Below, piece after piece: positions 17,272 through 25,492 of a stretch of DNA of 33,104 nt. How positions within the stretch are numbered: position 1 is the first letter of the stretch; each line of letters starts with the position of its first letter. The position numbers and the translations under genes are program-made. The notes below the pieces were generated by a model that worked only from the letters and a program-made list of their open reading frames with translations, had not been told where the DNA came from and searched no databases. This stretch comes from an uncultured Lachnospiraceae bacterium (lineage in GTDB: Bacteria > Bacillota > Clostridia > Lachnospirales > Lachnospiraceae): assembly GCA_944380065.1 (NCBI GenBank), contig CALWGM010000038.1, positions 1 through 33,104 of the forward strand, written 5' to 3'.

Positions 17272-17645
17272 GTACACAGGAATTGATTTGCATCGGGTGT
17301 CCGATGGGATGCAATCTGAAGGTGACGGTTTCAGATGAGAATGAGATGACGGTCACAGGCAATACCTGTCCCCGCGGGGAAGATTACGCGAAAAAGGAGC
17401 TGACAGATCCCCGGCGGATCGTGACTTCCACGGTCTGTGTCACAGGCGGGCACCTGCCTGCGGTATCGGTAAAAACAGCCGCTGATATTCCGAAAGGAAA
17501 AATCGCCGAATGCATGAAGGCGTTGAAAACGGTGACAGTGGCCGCCCCGGTGAAGATCGGGCAGGTGGTGCTGCGGGATGTGGCCGGAACCGGCGTGGAT
17601 ATTGTAGCCACAAAAAACATTGCGGCTGTCGGCGGACAGGCATAG
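17268..17645 (+). CDS. DUF1667 Cys-rich protein of the glycerol operon
   Basis: The 125-residue protein matches the DUF1667 family found next to GlpA/GlpB-like flavoproteins in anaerobic Firmicutes. The N-terminus has four cysteines spaced C8-x2-C11-x3-C15-x18-C34 (CIGCPMGC, then TCPRG), a likely Fe-S or metal site; a fifth cysteine lies at 57. The C-terminal half has an alternating hydrophobic pattern and no cysteine. Its start overlaps the previous stop (ATGA). By position it occupies the place of the GlpC iron-sulfur subunit, but it has no membrane-anchoring segment. Function in electron transfer is inference. Confidence 0.82.
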   Translation: MSTQELICIGCPMGCNLKVTVSDENEMTVTGNTCPRGEDYAKKELTDPRRIVTSTVCVTGGHLPAVSVKTAADIPKGKIAECMKALKTVTVAAPVKIGQVVLRDVAGTGVDIVATKNIAAVGGQA

Positions 17646-17699
17646 AAGGCGCAGACTTTTCGCATGGTGAATAAAGAAAAAGGAACGAGGAGAAACGAT

Positions 17700-19205
17700 A
17701 TGGGGAAATATATTATGGCGCTGGATCAGGGAACGACCAGTTCCAGATGTATTATTTTTGACCAGGAGGGAAAGATCTGCGGCATGGCGCAGAAGGAATT
17801 TGACCAGATCTACCCGCAGCCGGGATGGGTGGAGCAGAATCCCAGGGAAATCTGGTCTTCACAGTTTTCCGTGCTGACGGAGGCTTCCGCGGTGTCTGGC
17901 GTAAATCCGGAGCATATTGCCGCGATCGGTATTACCAATCAGCGGGAGACGACCATCGTCTGGGACAGAAAGACCGGGGAACCGGTGTATAATGCCATTG
18001 TCTGGCAGTGCCGCCGGACCGCGGAGATGATCGACCGGCTGAAAGCGGAGGGATTTGACCAGGTCATCCGGGAGAGGACAGGACTGATTCCGGACGCCTA
18101 TTTCAGCGCCAGCAAGATTGCCTGGATTCTGGAACATGTGGAAGGGGCCAGGGAACGCGCAGAGCGGGGAGAGCTGCTGTTTGGGACGGTGGATACCTGG
18201 CTGATCTGGAATCTGACCGGCGGACGTGTGCATGTGACAGATTATACCAATGCCTCCCGGACGATGCTGTTTGATATCCATAAGCTTTGCTGGGATCAGG
18301 AGATCCTGGACTGGTTTGGGATTCCGGAGGATATGCTGCCGGAAGTCAAGCCTTCCAGCTGCGTCTACGGATGTGTGGATGATAAAATTATGCCCGGCAG
18401 GGTGGCGATCGCCGGCGCAGCCGGCGACCAGCAGGCGGCTCTGTTCGGCCAGTGCTGCTTTGATGTGGGTGATGTGAAGAATACATATGGAACCGGATGC
18501 TTCCTGCTGATGAATACAGGGACGACGCCGATCAGATCCAGGAAGGGTCTGCTGACCACGATTGCGGCAAGCACTTCCGACCAGGTGGAATATGCCCTGG
18601 AGGGAAGTGTGTTCGTGGCGGGCGCTGCGGTGCAGTGGCTGCGGGACGGCATGCGCATGGTGAAGAACGCGGCGCAGACAGAAGAATACGCCACAGAGGT
18701 GTTTGATACCAACGGCGTTTATTTAGTGCCCGCTTTTGCGGGAATGGGAGCGCCCTACTGGAACCAGTATGCCAGGGGAACCGTGGTGGGGCTGACCCGG
18801 GGCTGTAAAAAGGAACATTTTATCCGCGCCACCCTGGAATCCATCGCCTACCAGTCCTACGATGTGATCAAAGCCATGGAGGAGGACGCCGGGGTCTGTC
18901 TGCAGAATCTGAAGGTGGACGGAGGGGCCAGCGCCAACAATATGCTGGTGAAGTTCCAGGCCAATATCAACCAGGCTACCGTCTGCCGCCCGAAATGTAT
19001 TGAGACAACCGCACTGGGAGCAGCCTATCTGGCCGGCCTGGCCGTCGGTTACTGGAAGGACAGGGACGAGATCCGCAGCAACTGGCAGCTGGGACGGAAG
19101 TTTGAACCGGAAATGGATGAGAAGGAGATCCGGAAGCTGCTGAAGGGCTGGCACCGGGCAGTGAAATGCGCGCTGGTGTGGGCCGAAGACGAAGAATCAT
19201 TTTAA
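17700..19205 (+). CDS. glpK: Glycerol kinase
   Basis: The 501-residue FGGY-family kinase phosphorylates glycerol to glycerol 3-phosphate with ATP. Signature stretches include [10 protein letters not shown] at the N-terminus, [49 protein letters not shown] and [11 protein letters not shown]. The length equals the enterobacterial enzyme. ATG 17700 is preferred over ATG 17664 because GAGGAG (17687-17692) lies 7 bases before it and [13 protein letters not shown] aligns with the family start. In the segment before AGDQQ the HFYG motif, whose histidine is phosphorylated by the PTS in enterococcal GlpK, is missing ([12 protein letters not shown] instead). No glpF transporter gene is in the window. 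Confidence 0.96.
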   Translation: MGKYIMALDQGTTSSRCIIFDQEGKICGMAQKEFDQIYPQPGWVEQNPREIWSSQFSVLTEASAVSGVNPEHIAAIGITNQRETTIVWDRKTGEPVYNAIVWQCRRTAEMIDRLKAEGFDQVIRERTGLIPDAYFSASKIAWILEHVEGARERAERGELLFGTVDTWLIWNLTGGRVHVTDYTNASRTMLFDIHKLCWDQEILDWFGIPEDMLPEVKPSSCVYGCVDDKIMPGRVAIAGAAGDQQAALFGQCCFDVGDVKNTYGTGCFLLMNTGTTPIRSRKGLLTTIAASTSDQVEYALEGSVFVAGAAVQWLRDGMRMVKNAAQTEEYATEVFDTNGVYLVPAFAGMGAPYWNQYARGTVVGLTRGCKKEHFIRATLESIAYQSYDVIKAMEEDAGVCLQNLKVDGGASANNMLVKFQANINQATVCRPKCIETTALGAAYLAGLAVGYWKDRDEIRSNWQLGRKFEPEMDEKEIRKLLKGWHRAVKCALVWAEDEESF

Positions 19206-19216
19206 ATGACGACAGA

Positions 19217-19275
19217 AGGCGCTGCCGCCTGACACAGGATGGATTCGTGTGAAAGGGGCAGCGCCTGTTTTCATT
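19217..19275 (+). terminator. Intrinsic terminator of the glycerol operon
   Basis: AGGCGCTGCC (19217-19226) pairs perfectly with GGCAGCGCCT (19257-19266) across a 30-base loop that can fold further, followed by GTTTTCATTT. It sits 11 bases after the glpK stop. Confidence 0.8.
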
Positions 19276-19306
19276 TCAGGTTTCTTTTAATTTTTTCTAA
19301 ATTCAG

Positions 19307-19335
19307 TTGAATCCTCTCAGGGCGGATGCTATACT
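19307..19335 (+). promoter_or_regulatory. Promoter of pyrE
   Basis: TTGAAT (19307-19312), a 17-base spacer and TATACT (19330-19335) with extended-element TG at 19327-19328. The predicted start near 19342 leaves a 65-base leader with no obvious PyrR-type attenuator. Confidence 0.7.
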
Positions 19336-19406
19336 GGAACTACCATTTGAAACAGGAAACAGGATTCATTTGAAGATAGATTATATTGAGAAAAGGAGCA
19401 GCCGAG

Positions 19407-20084
19407 ATGGAACAGTACAAACAGGAATTTATTGAATTTATGGTGGAATCTGATGTGTTGAAATTTGGGGAGTTTACGTTAAAGAGCGGACGGAAGTCTC
19501 CGTTTTTTATGAATGCGGGCGCCTATGTGACAGGGGCGCAGCTGCAGAAGCTGGGACAGTATTACGCGAAGGCGATTCATGATAAATATGGCACGGATTT
19601 TGACGTGCTTTTCGGGCCGGCCTACAAGGGGATTCCCCTGACGGTGGCCACGACGATCGCGTTCTCGGAGCTGTACGGAAAGGAGATCCGTTATTCTTCC
19701 AACCGCAAGGAGATCAAAGATCACGGAGATACCGGTATCCTGCTTGGCAGCAGGATGAAGGACGGCGACCGTGTGGTGATCATTGAGGATGTGACCACCT
19801 CCGGGAAATCCATTGAGGAGACCTTCCCGATCATCAAGGCCCAGGGCAATGTACATATTGTGGGGCTGATGGTTTCCCTGAACCGGATGGAAGTGGGAAA
19901 GGGCGGCAGGAAATGCGCCCTGGATGAGATCAGAGACCTTTATGGTTTTGAGACGAACGCGATTGTTTCCATGGAGGAGGTTGTGGAATATCTGTACAAC
20001 CGTCCCTGCAATGGAAGAGTTGTGATCGACGATACATTAAAAGCGGCGATCGATGCATACTATGAACAGTACGGTGCGAAATAA
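19407..20084 (+). CDS. pyrE: Orotate phosphoribosyltransferase
   Basis: The 225-residue enzyme joins orotate to PRPP to give orotidine 5'-phosphate in pyrimidine synthesis. The PRPP-binding motif VVIIEDVTTSGKSI lies near residues 121-134, the flexible-loop KEIKDHGDTG near 100, and FGPAYKGIPL near 70. ATG 19407 follows AAAGGAG (19393-19399); an upstream TTG at 19386 is unlikely. The length fits the longer bacterial PyrE class. It is the first gene of a transcript that continues into a VanZ-like gene 14 bases downstream. No other pyr gene is in the window. Confidence 0.95.
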   Translation: MEQYKQEFIEFMVESDVLKFGEFTLKSGRKSPFFMNAGAYVTGAQLQKLGQYYAKAIHDKYGTDFDVLFGPAYKGIPLTVATTIAFSELYGKEIRYSSNRKEIKDHGDTGILLGSRMKDGDRVVIIEDVTTSGKSIEETFPIIKAQGNVHIVGLMVSLNRMEVGKGGRKCALDEIRDLYGFETNAIVSMEEVVEYLYNRPCNGRVVIDDTLKAAIDAYYEQYGAK

Positions 20085-20098
20085 AAAGGACGGGCGGC

Positions 20099-20590
20099 AT
20101 GTTCATAAGTAAGCATAAAAAGAGTATATGGATTTTCTGCTGGATTCTGTTCTGGATCTATATCGGAGCCCTGGTGTATTTCCTGTTTTTTTCGGAGATG
20201 CTGGGGCGGGCAGGACAGCCGAGAGGGTATCATTACAACCTGATGCCCTTTCGGGAAATCAGCCGCTTCCTGATCTACCGGGAGCAGCTGGGTTTTACCG
20301 CGGTATTCCTGAATCTGGCAGGAAATATTTTGATCTTTATGCCTTTTGGTTTTCTGCTTCCGATCATGAGCAGAAAGCTGAGAGGTTTCTTTCGCGTTGC
20401 CTTTCTGGGATTTGAGCTGAGCCTGGCGGTGGAGATCCTGCAGCTGGTCAGCAAGACCGGGAGCTGCGATGTGGACGATATGATTCTGAATACCGTGGGG
20501 GCGATGATCGGATTCCTGGTTTATGCAGTCATACAGCATAAACGGGATGTGGATGCGGATAAACGGCGGATGCAGAAAAACCTGGATTAA
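20099..20590 (+). CDS. VanZ-like membrane protein
   Basis: The 163-residue protein has about four hydrophobic segments and the VanZ-family pattern: an N-terminal membrane segment, then YNLMPFREI, the NLAGNILIFMPFGFLLP block and an acidic CDVDDMILNTVGAMIG stretch near the end. VanZ gives low-level teicoplanin resistance in enterococci, but most relatives have no proven function, so resistance should not be assumed. ATG 20099 lies 14 bases after pyrE, with an AAAAGGACGG site. The highly charged tail (KRDVDADKRRMQKN) faces the cytoplasm if the topology prediction holds. Confidence 0.82.
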   Translation: MFISKHKKSIWIFCWILFWIYIGALVYFLFFSEMLGRAGQPRGYHYNLMPFREISRFLIYREQLGFTAVFLNLAGNILIFMPFGFLLPIMSRKLRGFFRVAFLGFELSLAVEILQLVSKTGSCDVDDMILNTVGAMIGFLVYAVIQHKRDVDADKRRMQKNLD

Positions 20591-20622
20591 GACAGGGAAA
20601 CAGGAAAGGGATTACAGAATAT

Positions 20623-20964
20623 ATGGCAAACAGCAGAAGAGAGTATTTCCGGAAAACGAGAAAGAGCAGACTGCGGGAACTGAAGCATTCCAGAACCGGA
20701 TGGTGCGGGATGGTATCGGCAATCGCGGCGGCAGTCCTGTTTGTGGTTTCGGTGGCGCTGTCTTTCACAGCGGCAGGCGAGGCCGCGTTCCCGGCGGGAA
20801 CGGTCAGCCTGATCGGCCTGGTGCTGGCGGCGGGCGCTTTTGTCCTGGGCATCATGGCAGTCCGGGAGCCGAAGATACGTCCCCTTCCGCCGCGCACAGC
20901 CCTGATCTTAGGAGGGATCCTGACTGTGGTGCTGGCGGCGCTGTATATTTCCGGCATGGTGTGA
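20623..20964 (+). CDS. Small three-helix membrane protein, possibly DUF6142
   Basis: The 113-residue protein starts with a basic cytoplasmic segment (MANSRREYFRKTRKSRLRELK) and then has three hydrophobic helices near residues 28-50, 60-80 and 91-112. The arrangement resembles the DUF6142 family of clostridial membrane proteins, but I am recalling this by pattern only. No catalytic motif is seen. It sits 32 bases after the VanZ-like gene and 25 bases before the peptidase, in the same direction, so it is probably part of the pyrE transcript. Confidence 0.7.
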   Translation: MANSRREYFRKTRKSRLRELKHSRTGWCGMVSAIAAAVLFVVSVALSFTAAGEAAFPAGTVSLIGLVLAAGAFVLGIMAVREPKIRPLPPRTALILGGILTVVLAALYISGMV

Positions 20965-20989
20965 AAAAACGGAGGTGCAGATCAGACAG

Positions 20990-23068
20990 ATGGCAGATAT
21001 GGAGTGGATAACAGAGGATATGGAAACATATCAGGAACGTTTTGCGCTGATGGCGGAGCGGATCCGCAGGATCCCCGGGGAGCAGGATATTCCGGGAGAA
21101 TACAGGGATTATTTTATGCGGGCGGTACCGTTCCTGTTAAAAACAGCGGAGATTTTTGAAAAACAGCAGAACGGGACGCTGGCGAAGCGGACGCTGGCAG
21201 AATGCCAGGCAGATCAGGACGACCTGTACCGGCATCTGCGTCCCGAACATTATGGGAGCAGCTATGCGAACCCTGCCTACGCGGTGAAAATGCTGGGACA
21301 GGAGGCAGGACAGCTGCTGACGCTGCTCTGCTCAGAGCTGGAAGGCTGTATTGCCTGGGCGTTTCAGGGGCGGATCCGGGAGCTGACACTTCTGTTTGAA
21401 CTGTTTGTCCAGGTGTATAACTGTCTGGAGGAGCAGGATCTGAAGGAAGCGCGGGAGACCATTTACTGGTATTTCCATGATTACAGTGAGATTTTTATGG
21501 AGAACCAGATCCATGATATGATCTGCCCGGAGGGGAACTTTTTCGTGGATATTGCCTGCCATGCCAATCTGGATGACCTGACCTATTTATACCGCTACGG
21601 GCTTCCGGTGGGGAAAAATGAGCTGGAGACGGCGGCCTTTTTAAACCGTATGCCGGAGGAGGAGATTCAGTCCATGGCGGATACCTGGACGGAGGGATAC
21701 CGGATCGGGTTTGAGATGACCGGGAAGGATCTGTCTAAAAAGAGGGTGGCGGAGATCCACTATCCCATCGGTTTTGAGCGCATGATCCGGGCGGCGGTAA
21801 AAAATCTGCAGGCCATGGGGCTTGAAGTGACGGCGTCCCGGGAACCGGTATCTTCCTTCCAGAACAAGGGAAACAGCAAGCGGGCGGTATTTTCCACATC
21901 GGTGAACCGCCAGTATGATTTCGACCACCGGGAAGACCGGGCATATTATTTCGACAAGGCGATCGTGGAGCGGCGCCTGGAAGTGATGAAGACGGTGTTT
22001 GAACAGCACAAAGAGCAGGCTGCCGGGTATGCGGGGCCGGCCGTGGTGGAAGTGTTCGGTGAGGATGCGTTTTCCCCGGAGATGAAGGAGGAGGCGCTGC
22101 GCTACGACGCAAAACAGCAGAAGCTGAACGTCTACAATGCCTCGGAGAGTACGCAGATCACCTATCATTATATCCATGGTGAGGAACGCAGCTTTACCAT
22201 CATCGCCTATCCGGTGCCGGAGATCGGGGAAAAGTTCCCGGAGATTTTTGCGGAGACAGTGGCGATCAATACCCTGGACTATCAGAAATACCAGACGATG
22301 CAGCAGCGTCTGATCGACGTGCTGGATCAGGCCAGGACCGTTCATATCCAGGGGACGAACGGCAACCGCACCGACCTGACGGTAGCCATTTATCCCCTGT
22401 CTGACCCGCAGACCCAGACTGCCTTTGAGAACTGCGTGGCGGACGTGAATATTCCGGTGGGAGAGGTGTTTACCTCCCCGGTGTTAAAAGGAACCAACGG
22501 GGTGCTCCATGTGTCCGAGGTGTTTTTAAACGGCCTGCGGTATGAGAATCTGGAGCTGACCGTCGCAGACGGCATGATTACCTCCTACACCTGTACGAAC
22601 TTTACCTCGGAGGAGGAAAATCAGCGGTATGTGAAGGATCATGTGCTGATGCACCATGATACGCTGCCCATGGGGGAGTTTGCCATCGGCACCAATACCA
22701 CCGCCTATGTGATGGGACGCAGATACGGGATCACAGATAAGCTGCCGATCCTGATCGCGGAAAAAACAGGGCCGCATTTTGCGGTGGGCGATACCTGCTA
22801 CTCCTATGAAGAAGACCTGGTGACCCGCAATCCGGACGGAAAACAGATCGTGGCCAGGGAAAATGAGATCAGCGCCCTGCGCCGGGAGGATCCGTCCAGG
22901 GCATATCTGAACTGCCATACGGACATTACCATTCCCTATGAAGAGTTAGGGGCGATCACGGTGATCCGGAAAGACGGCAGTACCGAGGATATCATCCGGG
23001 ACGGCCTGTTCCGGGTAAAAGGGGCAGAGGATCTGAATCTTCCGCTTTTGAAGGAGCGCCGGAGCTGA
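20990..23068 (+). CDS. M29-type metallo-aminopeptidase with long N-terminal extension
   Basis: The C-terminal part (from about residue 330 of 692) matches the thermophilic aminopeptidase family M29. The expected metal ligands can be placed: E492 in NIPVGEVFTSP, E563 in LPMGEFAIGTNT, H596 in EKTGPHFAVGD, and H643 and D645 in CHTDITI. Such enzymes remove N-terminal residues using two metal ions. Typical members have about 410 residues; the first 300 here are an additional, probably helical, region that I do not recognise. A GTG at 20975 overlaps the GGAGG site, so ATG 20990, 14 bases downstream of it, is preferred; ATG 20999 is also possible. It ends the pyrE transcript. Confidence 0.82.
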   Translation: MADMEWITEDMETYQERFALMAERIRRIPGEQDIPGEYRDYFMRAVPFLLKTAEIFEKQQNGTLAKRTLAECQADQDDLYRHLRPEHYGSSYANPAYAVKMLGQEAGQLLTLLCSELEGCIAWAFQGRIRELTLLFELFVQVYNCLEEQDLKEARETIYWYFHDYSEIFMENQIHDMICPEGNFFVDIACHANLDDLTYLYRYGLPVGKNELETAAFLNRMPEEEIQSMADTWTEGYRIGFEMTGKDLSKKRVAEIHYPIGFERMIRAAVKNLQAMGLEVTASREPVSSFQNKGNSKRAVFSTSVNRQYDFDHREDRAYYFDKAIVERRLEVMKTVFEQHKEQAAGYAGPAVVEVFGEDAFSPEMKEEALRYDAKQQKLNVYNASESTQITYHYIHGEERSFTIIAYPVPEIGEKFPEIFAETVAINTLDYQKYQTMQQRLIDVLDQARTVHIQGTNGNRTDLTVAIYPLSDPQTQTAFENCVADVNIPVGEVFTSPVLKGTNGVLHVSEVFLNGLRYENLELTVADGMITSYTCTNFTSEEENQRYVKDHVLMHHDTLPMGEFAIGTNTTAYVMGRRYGITDKLPILIAEKTGPHFAVGDTCYSYEEDLVTRNPDGKQIVARENEISALRREDPSRAYLNCHTDITIPYEELGAITVIRKDGSTEDIIRDGLFRVKGAEDLNLPLLKERRS

Positions 23069-23163
23069 TGGGAGGCGGATGCCGCAGGAAAGCGGCTGTC
23101 ATGGCAGGGATGGCAGATGCGGCACGGCATTTATAAGAAAATGAATAGATAAACAGGAAAACA

Positions 23164-23231
23164 TTAGAATTAATTATAAATCATATTACAATATCTAATT
23201 GGTATTTCCAGGACAGAGCAGTTACTATAAT
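23164..23231 (+). promoter_or_regulatory. Candidate promoters of the purE operon
   Basis: Two options exist. TTAGAA (23164-23169), 17 bases, TACAAT (23187-23192) is the better spaced. A perfect TATAAT at 23226-23231 has only a poor -35 upstream but is flanked by GCAGTTAC and GTTACTGC, related to the inverted repeat described next. Confidence 0.45.
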
Positions 23232-23238
23232 GATAGAA

Positions 23239-23265
23239 GTTACTGCGGACAGAATGGGCAGTAAC
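23239..23265 (+). repeat. Inverted repeat GTTACTGC-N11-GCAGTAAC, copy 1
   Basis: A perfect 8-base inverted repeat with an 11-base spacer lies 43 bases before the purE start. The same arms and spacer length recur at 27692-27718. It could be a dispersed intergenic repeat, an operator, or an mRNA hairpin; no T run follows, so it is not a terminator. Confidence 0.8.
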
Positions 23266-23308
23266 CGGAAACTGTAAATCAGCAGACCAAAGAACAGGAG
23301 AGATCAAA

Positions 23309-23809
23309 ATGGCAAAAGTAGGAATTGTAATGGGAAGCGACTCAGATATGCCGGTGATGTCCAAGGCGGCAGAGATTCTGGACAAATTAGGGATCGACTA
23401 TGAGATGAGGATTATTTCCGCCCACAGGGAGCCGGATATTTTCTTCGAGTATGCGAAGGGCGCAGAGGAGAGAGGGGTAAAGGTGATCATTGCCGGAGCC
23501 GGAAAGGCGGCGCATCTTCCCGGTATGTGCGCGGCGATTTTCCCCATGCCTGTCATCGGGATCCCCATGAAGACCTCTGATCTGGGCGGCGTGGATTCCC
23601 TGTATTCCATCGTACAGATGCCCAGCGGCATCCCGGTGGCTACCGTGGCGATCAATGGCGGGGCGAATGCCGGCATCCTGGCGGCAAAGATCCTGGCAGT
23701 TTCTGATCCGGAGCTTCTGGCACGGCTGAAAGAGTATTCGGAGGAGCTGAAGGATCAGGTGGCGGCGAAAGACGCAAAGCTGCAGGAGACAGGCTGGAAG
23801 AACTATTAA
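23309..23809 (+). CDS. purE: N5-carboxyaminoimidazole ribonucleotide mutase
   Basis: The 166-residue class I PurE moves the carboxyl group of N5-CAIR to make CAIR in purine synthesis. The start [14 protein letters not shown], the SAHREPD motif near residue 43, [12 protein letters not shown] near 72 and [33 protein letters not shown] are typical. The class I form normally needs PurK to make N5-CAIR, and purK is not in the window. ATG 23309 has an AGGAGAG site. It is the first gene of purEMND, 25 bases before purM. Confidence 0.95.
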   Translation: MAKVGIVMGSDSDMPVMSKAAEILDKLGIDYEMRIISAHREPDIFFEYAKGAEERGVKVIIAGAGKAAHLPGMCAAIFPMPVIGIPMKTSDLGGVDSLYSIVQMPSGIPVATVAINGGANAGILAAKILAVSDPELLARLKEYSEELKDQVAAKDAKLQETGWKNY

Positions 23810-23834
23810 ATCGAATATTTTAGGAGGATCTGTT

Positions 23835-24860
23835 ATGGATTATAAGACATCCGGCGTTGATATTGAGGCTGGCTACAAATCAGTGGAACTGATGAAAGAG
23901 CATGTGAAGAAGACCATGCGCCCTGAGGTGCTGGGCGGACTGGGCGGATTTTCCGGCGCTTTTTCTCTGGCGGGGATCAGGGATATGGAGGATCCGGTGC
24001 TTTTGTCCGGTACAGACGGCTGCGGAACGAAGGTAAAGCTGGCGTTTCTGATGGATAAGCATGATACCATCGGCATCGACGCGGTGGCCATGTGTGTCAA
24101 CGATATTGCCTGCGCAGGCGGCGAGCCATTATTTTTCCTGGACTATATTGCCTGCGGGCGCAATTACCCGGAAAAGATCGCTGAGATCGTAAAGGGTGTG
24201 GCGGAGGGCTGCCTGCAGTCCGGAGCGGCCCTGATCGGCGGCGAGACGGCGGAGCATCCCGGGCTGATGCCGGAGGATGAGTACGACCTGGCAGGATTTG
24301 CCGTGGGCGTCTGCGACCGGAAGGATCTGATTACCGGGGAGAACTTAAAACCCGGCGATGTGCTGATCGGCATGGCATCCACCGGCGTTCACTCCAACGG
24401 TTTTTCCCTGGTGCGCAAGGTGTTTGAGATGACGAAAGAGTCTCTGGATACTTATTATGATGTGCTGGGAAAAAACCTGGGCGAGGCGCTGATCGCACCG
24501 ACCCGCATTTATGTGAAGGCGCTGAAAAATATCAAAGGGGCAGGCGTGACGGTAAAGGCCTGCAGCCATATCACCGGCGGCGGTTTTTATGAGAATATTC
24601 CCCGGATGCTGGTGGACGGCGTCCGGGCTGTGATTGAAAAAGACAGCTATCCGGTGCCGCCGATCTTCGGTCTCCTGCAGGAGAAGGGCGAGATCGCGGA
24701 GCAGATGATGTACAATACCTTCAATATGGGGATCGGTATGGTGGTGGCAGTAGATCCGGCGGATACGGACCGGGCGATGGAGGCCATCCGGGCAGCCGGG
24801 GATACTCCGTATGTGATCGGCAGGATCGAGGCCGGAGAAAAGGGAGTGGACGTATGTTAA
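23835..24860 (+). CDS. purM: Phosphoribosylformylglycinamidine cyclo-ligase (AIR synthetase)
   Basis: The 341-residue ATP-dependent enzyme closes the imidazole ring of AIR. The N-terminal [23 protein letters not shown], the [11 protein letters not shown] and [23 protein letters not shown] blocks, [11 protein letters not shown] and the C-terminal [15 protein letters not shown] are all in family order. ATG 23835 has TAGGAGGAT upstream. Its end overlaps the start of purN by seven bases, indicating coupled translation. Confidence 0.96.
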   Translation: MDYKTSGVDIEAGYKSVELMKEHVKKTMRPEVLGGLGGFSGAFSLAGIRDMEDPVLLSGTDGCGTKVKLAFLMDKHDTIGIDAVAMCVNDIACAGGEPLFFLDYIACGRNYPEKIAEIVKGVAEGCLQSGAALIGGETAEHPGLMPEDEYDLAGFAVGVCDRKDLITGENLKPGDVLIGMASTGVHSNGFSLVRKVFEMTKESLDTYYDVLGKNLGEALIAPTRIYVKALKNIKGAGVTVKACSHITGGGFYENIPRMLVDGVRAVIEKDSYPVPPIFGLLQEKGEIAEQMMYNTFNMGIGMVVAVDPADTDRAMEAIRAAGDTPYVIGRIEAGEKGVDVC

Positions 24861-25480
24861 AGATTACCGTTCTGGTTTCCGGCGGAGGCACCAATCTGCA
24901 GGCCATTATGGACCGTATCGGGGACGGAACCATCACAAACGCGGAAATTGTTTCTGTGATCAGCAATAATAAAAATGCCTTTGCCTTAGAGCGGGCAGCC
25001 GCTGCTGGTATTCCTGCGTCCTGTGTCTCACCGAAGGATTACCCCGGCCGGGAGGCTTTTAATGAGGCTCTTTTAAGGGCGGTGGACGCCACCGGGGCGG
25101 ATTTGGTGGTTCTGGCGGGATTCTTAGTGGTGATTCCGGAACAGATGATCCGGAAGTACCGCAACCGGATCATCAATATCCACCCGTCGCTGATCCCGTC
25201 TTTCTGCGGGAAAGGGTATTACGGGCTGAAAGTACATGAGGGCGTCCTGGCCAGGGGCGTGAAGGTGACCGGGGCTACCTGCCATTTTGTGGATGAGGGG
25301 ACGGATACCGGGCCGATCATCCTGCAGAAGGCTGTGGAGGTACAGCAGGGGGATACCCCGAAGATCCTGCAGCAGCGGGTGATGGAGCAGGCGGAATGGA
25401 TCATCATGCCGAAAGCGATCGATCTGATCGCCAATGGAAAAGTGTCTGTTGTGGACGGACTGGTTCGGATCGAGGAATAA
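24854..25480 (+). CDS. purN: Phosphoribosylglycinamide formyltransferase
   Basis: The 208-residue PurN transfers formyl from 10-formyl-THF to GAR, so it depends on the folate pool made by the upstream folate genes. The N-terminal [13 protein letters not shown], the catalytic [25 protein letters not shown] block and the [17 protein letters not shown] block carry the expected catalytic Asn, His and Asp. ATG 24854 lies within purM. It ends 12 bases before purD. Confidence 0.95.
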   Translation: MLKITVLVSGGGTNLQAIMDRIGDGTITNAEIVSVISNNKNAFALERAAAAGIPASCVSPKDYPGREAFNEALLRAVDATGADLVVLAGFLVVIPEQMIRKYRNRIINIHPSLIPSFCGKGYYGLKVHEGVLARGVKVTGATCHFVDEGTDTGPIILQKAVEVQQGDTPKILQQRVMEQAEWIIMPKAIDLIANGKVSVVDGLVRIEE

Positions 25481-25492
25481 AGGAGAGTCACG

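Noticed and set aside
20099-20590. Teicoplanin-resistance gene
   Set aside because: The protein is VanZ-like only at family level and is not next to any van ligase, dehydrogenase or regulator.
20523-21011. 162-residue + strand frame across the VanZ-like, small membrane and peptidase genes
   Set aside because: It straddles three better supported genes in another frame and has no motif.
23100-23308. Purine or PRPP riboswitch upstream of purE
   Set aside because: None of the conserved loop sequences of the purine riboswitch is present; only an inverted repeat and AT-rich promoter-like sequence are seen.
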